A DNA stretch of 19,580 nt, taken from Undibacterium sp. Lineage in GTDB: Bacteria; Pseudomonadota; Gammaproteobacteria; Burkholderiales; Burkholderiaceae. Below are positions 17,809 through 19,580 of the stretch, one piece after another (position 1 is the stretch's first letter; each line of letters starts with the position of its first letter). Made by a program: the position numbers and the translations under genes. Where the stretch lies: assembly GCA_014376575.1 (NCBI GenBank), contig JACMRF010000127.1, forward strand, positions 1 to 19,580, in the 5' to 3' direction. The notes beneath the pieces are model-generated. The model ran no database searches and had not been told where the DNA came from. It saw nothing but the letters and a program-made list of their open reading frames with translations.

Positions 17809-17928
17809 ACGTTTTTTAGGGGCAGCTTGTTAATTACTCGCAGCTCCGCCATTTATTGATGTAGACGATAGTTTTGATAAGTCCTGATTCTCTCATTACT
17901 GAGTGAGTCTAAAAGAGAAGTGATCCCT

Positions 17929-18939
17929 ATGCAAACCTTCCATATGAGCATGTATGTCATCGTATTTTTGGTGATATTAGCTCTGTTATTTGATTTTATG
18001 AACGGCTTTCACGATGCGGCAAATGCAATTGCTACCGTGGTCTCTACTGGCGTACTCAAACCGCAACAAGCAGTTGCGATGGCCGCATTTTTTAATGTAC
18101 TTGCCATCCTTGTATTCCCGTTGACGGTAGCCACCACTATCGGTAAGGGAACGATTGACCCTGCGATTGTTGATCATTATGTGATTTTCGGTGCTTTGGT
18201 TGGTGCTATTTGCTGGAATTTTGTTACCTGGTATTTTGGTATTCCATCCTCCTCGTCGCACGCTTTGATAGGCGGCTTGGTTGGTGCGGCTGTGGCCAAG
18301 GCCGGTACTGGCGCGCTGATTTCTGCAGGTCTATACAAAACGATTATTTTTATTGTGGTGTCACCACTGTTGGGGTTTTTACTTGGTTCTTTAATGATGC
18401 TGATTGTGTCTTGGTTGTTTGTCAAATCTACGCCACGTAAAGTCGATAAATGGTTTCGTCGTTTGCAATTAGTTTCTGCTTCAATGTTCAGTCTTGGGCA
18501 TGGTGGTAATGACGCTCAAAAGACCATGGGGATTATCTGGATGTTGCTGATCTCCGCAGGGTATTCTAGCCAAGCCGATAAAATGCCACCTTGGTGGGTC
18601 GTTATTTGCTGCTATACCGCGATAGGCTTAGGCACGCTCTTCGGTGGTTGGCGTATCGTCAAAACCATGGGGCAAAAAATTACCAAACTTAAGCCTGTTG
18701 GTGGCTTCTGTGCTGAGACCGGTGGTGCCATTACACTGTTTATGGCCACCGCTCTAGGAATTCCTGTATCGACTACCCATACTGTCACTGGTGCAATTGT
18801 TGGTGTCGGTTCTGCTCAGAAAATGTCCGCCGTACGTTGGGGTGTGGCCGGTAATATTATGTGGGCGTGGGTTCTGACGATTCCGGCATCCGCTTTTGTA
18901 TCAGCGATCGCTTGGTGGATGGGCACCAAAATTCTGTAA
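17929..18939 (+). CDS. pit: Low-affinity inorganic phosphate transporter, PiT family
   Basis: 336 residues with many membrane helices. It imports phosphate, probably as a metal-phosphate complex with protons. The two inverted PiT signatures are present: DFMNGFHDAANAIATVVSTG (about 22-41) and GHGGNDAQKTMGI (190-202). The paired motifs GIPSSSSHALIGG (104-116) and GIPVSTTHTVTGA (277-289) are also there. I prefer the ATG at 17929, 8 bases after GAGAAG, over the GTG three codons upstream. It is shorter than E. coli PitA (499) because it lacks the long central loop, as in many PiT proteins paired with DUF47. A terminator follows. The metal preference cannot be read from sequence. Confidence 0.95.
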   Translation: MQTFHMSMYVIVFLVILALLFDFMNGFHDAANAIATVVSTGVLKPQQAVAMAAFFNVLAILVFPLTVATTIGKGTIDPAIVDHYVIFGALVGAICWNFVTWYFGIPSSSSHALIGGLVGAAVAKAGTGALISAGLYKTIIFIVVSPLLGFLLGSLMMLIVSWLFVKSTPRKVDKWFRRLQLVSASMFSLGHGGNDAQKTMGIIWMLLISAGYSSQADKMPPWWVVICCYTAIGLGTLFGGWRIVKTMGQKITKLKPVGGFCAETGGAITLFMATALGIPVSTTHTVTGAIVGVGSAQKMSAVRWGVAGNIMWAWVLTIPASAFVSAIAWWMGTKIL

Positions 18940-18956
18940 AGTTCTACCTATTCTGC

Positions 18957-18991
18957 AAAAAAATTCCTAAGAAAGTGCTAGGGATTTTTTT
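18957..18991 (+). terminator. Rho-independent terminator after pit
   Basis: AAATTCCTA (18961-18969) pairs with TAGGGATTT (18979-18987, one G-U) with a 9-base loop, followed by further Ts. It starts about 20 bases after the pit stop. Confidence 0.8.
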
Positions 18992-19023
18992 ATTTGAGAC
19001 GACCATCAAGCATAAACCAAGAT

Positions 19024-19146
19024 TTTCCATTAGGAGTGCGGTCATTTTTTCTGATCTTCGTTGCCAATAGCTCGCGATTGGCACCTCATTCGTAGCAAAA
19101 CTGCCTCGAAAAGTGCTTCCATCATCATTGCCAATCCTAATGGAAA
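19024..19146. repeat. Perfect 12-bp inverted repeat pair, 99 bases apart
   Basis: TTTCCATTAGGA (19024-19035) and TCCTAATGGAAA (19135-19146) are exact reverse complements. A third, near-identical copy, TTCTAATGGAAA, lies at 19332-19343 in the same direction as the second. Between the arms is a GCCAAT/ATTGGC hairpin. The layout resembles the ends of a small non-autonomous element, but no target-site duplication was established. Confidence 0.55.
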
Positions 19147-19213
19147 TTCTGGGAAAAAAAGTAAAATTAAATCCAAATTTTTCGTTATGAGGTGGTTATC
19201 TCACTAAACTAAC

Positions 19214-19263
19214 GAAAACGCTAGGACGCGCGTCAGATGGGCAATTGACGCTGTAGCGTTTTC
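19214..19263. repeat. Large imperfect hairpin with 10-bp and 6-bp perfect arms
   Basis: GAAAACGCTA (19214-19223) pairs with TAGCGTTTTC (19254-19263). Inside, GCGTCA (19230-19235) pairs with TGACGC (19246-19251) around a 10-base loop. The outer arm ends in TTTTC on the plus strand, but the rest is not terminator-like. Confidence 0.5.
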
Positions 19264-19367
19264 ACTCAAAGCGCGATGGCTTTATTCCCTTGGAAGCCAT
19301 ACTTCGTCAGTGTTTCTACGAAATGACAGCGTTCTAATGGAAATCTGAGTTAAATATAAGCCCCCCC

Positions 19368-19402
19368 GGTTGATGGCGGGCTAAAAGCCCAACCATCCAA
19401 TC
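19368..19402. repeat. Compact hairpin GATGG-GGGCT/AGCCC-CCATC
   Basis: GGTT-GATGG-C-GGGCT, loop AAA, AGCCC-AA-CCATC-C-AATC. About 14 pairs with small bulges, two of them compensated in position rather than perfect. It is preceded by a run of seven Cs (19361-19367) and directly followed by the next hairpin at 19405. Confidence 0.5.
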
Positions 19403-19404
19403 AG

Positions 19405-19491
19405 GTGTTGCGTGTTAGTGCTGAAGATTTGATATGTTGTGACGATCAAAACTTCGGGCACTTCATGAATTGTTTGATCAACACGCAACAC
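19405..19491. repeat. 87-base element with perfect 12-bp terminal inverted repeats and an inner hairpin
   Basis: GTGTTGCGTGTT (19405-19416) and AACACGCAACAC (19480-19491) are exact reverse complements. Inside, AGTGC-GAAG-TTTGAT (19417-19433) pairs in register with ATCAAA-CTTC-GCACT (19445-19462), and a second TTTGATC (19473-19479) can compete for GATCAAA (19444-19450). The last arrangement gives two mutually exclusive folds. No gene inside. Confidence 0.6.
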
Positions 19492-19580
19492 ACGTCGTCT
19501 TCGTACTTGGCGAAAAGCCAGCATTTTCTAGAAATAGACAGGTCGCTTAATTGCTCGATGGCTTGTATGCTTAACGTAAA

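Larger units (their letters stand above)
18992..19580. other. Gene-poor tail with dense inverted repeats
   Basis: Nearly 590 bases with no convincing gene. It holds at least seven perfect inverted repeats (listed separately where strongest) and three copies of a CTAATGGAAA motif. Short hairpins not listed separately: GCCAAT/ATTGGC (19063-19082), ATGGCTT/AAGCCAT (19276-19300) and TTCGT/ACGAA (19303-19322). A perfect 10-base palindrome TTTCTAGAAA lies at 19525-19534. No transposase, tRNA or CRISPR repeat was recognised. Confidence 0.55.

Noticed and set aside
17809..17928. Pho box or terminator between the DUF47 gene and pit
   Set aside because: No CTGTCAT-type direct repeats and no hairpin followed by a T-run; only a 4-bp CTCA/TGAG stem.
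19446..19580. Minus-strand frame open from the right edge for about 44 codons
   Set aside because: An open frame this short is common by chance, it covers one arm of an inverted repeat, and I recognise no family. It could still be the C-terminus of a gene outside the window, which the next stretch of sequence would settle.
19464..19580. Plus-strand frame starting MNCLINTQHTSSS and open to the right edge
   Set aside because: No ribosome site, random-looking composition and overlap with the repeat arm.
19000..19580. CRISPR array or insertion sequence
   Set aside because: The repeats are inverted and unequally spaced rather than direct and regular, and no transposase or Cas gene is present.

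Overview
The window looks like a chromosomal segment of a betaproteobacterium, most likely Burkholderiales of the Oxalobacteraceae type (an Undibacterium- or Herminiimonas-like organism). This is inferred from gene order and protein character: tRNA-Leu–tig–clpP–clpX–lon, rpsF–priB–rpsR–rplI followed by dnaB, and a DUF47/PhoU-like gene with a PiT phosphate transporter. GC content is moderate. I see no phage, plasmid or CRISPR genes and no transposase gene.

Layout. At 1-936 (minus strand) a small lipoprotein gene is followed by an M24 metallopeptidase that runs off the left edge. At 1279-2086 (minus) lies a lone hpnC (hopanoid/squalene branch). A divergent regulatory region (2087-2328) carries a strong sigma70 promoter flanked by two related palindromes and drives a two-gene RND efflux operon, a lipoprotein adaptor and an inner-membrane pump (2329-6611). 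A structured non-coding stretch and a terminator follow. From 6831 to 12984 is the protein quality-control block: tRNA-Leu(UAG), trigger factor, ClpP, ClpX and Lon, with separate terminators after clpP, clpX and lon. lexA (13081-13737, minus) converges on lon and shares a bidirectional terminator with it; two perfect tandem SOS boxes lie upstream. From 13895 a sigma70 promoter leads into rpsF–priB–rpsR–rplI, ending in a strong terminator. dnaB follows, with a TATAAT box so close to its start that a leaderless message is possible. Then come the DUF47 gene and the phosphate permease, ending in a terminator at about 18990.

The final ~590 bases (18992-19580) contain no convincing gene but hold an unusual density of perfect inverted repeats: two 12-bp pairs, one of 10 bp and several shorter ones, plus three copies of a CTAATGGAAA motif. 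This is the most unexplained part of the window and could be a composite of small non-autonomous repeats or a structured RNA locus.

How it works together. Trigger factor folds nascent chains, ClpXP and Lon degrade damaged proteins, and LexA controls the DNA-damage response. The ribosomal-protein/primosome operon and dnaB link translation and replication. The core genes all look intact, with catalytic residues in place. Novelty, if any, lies in the intergenic sequence rather than in the proteins.
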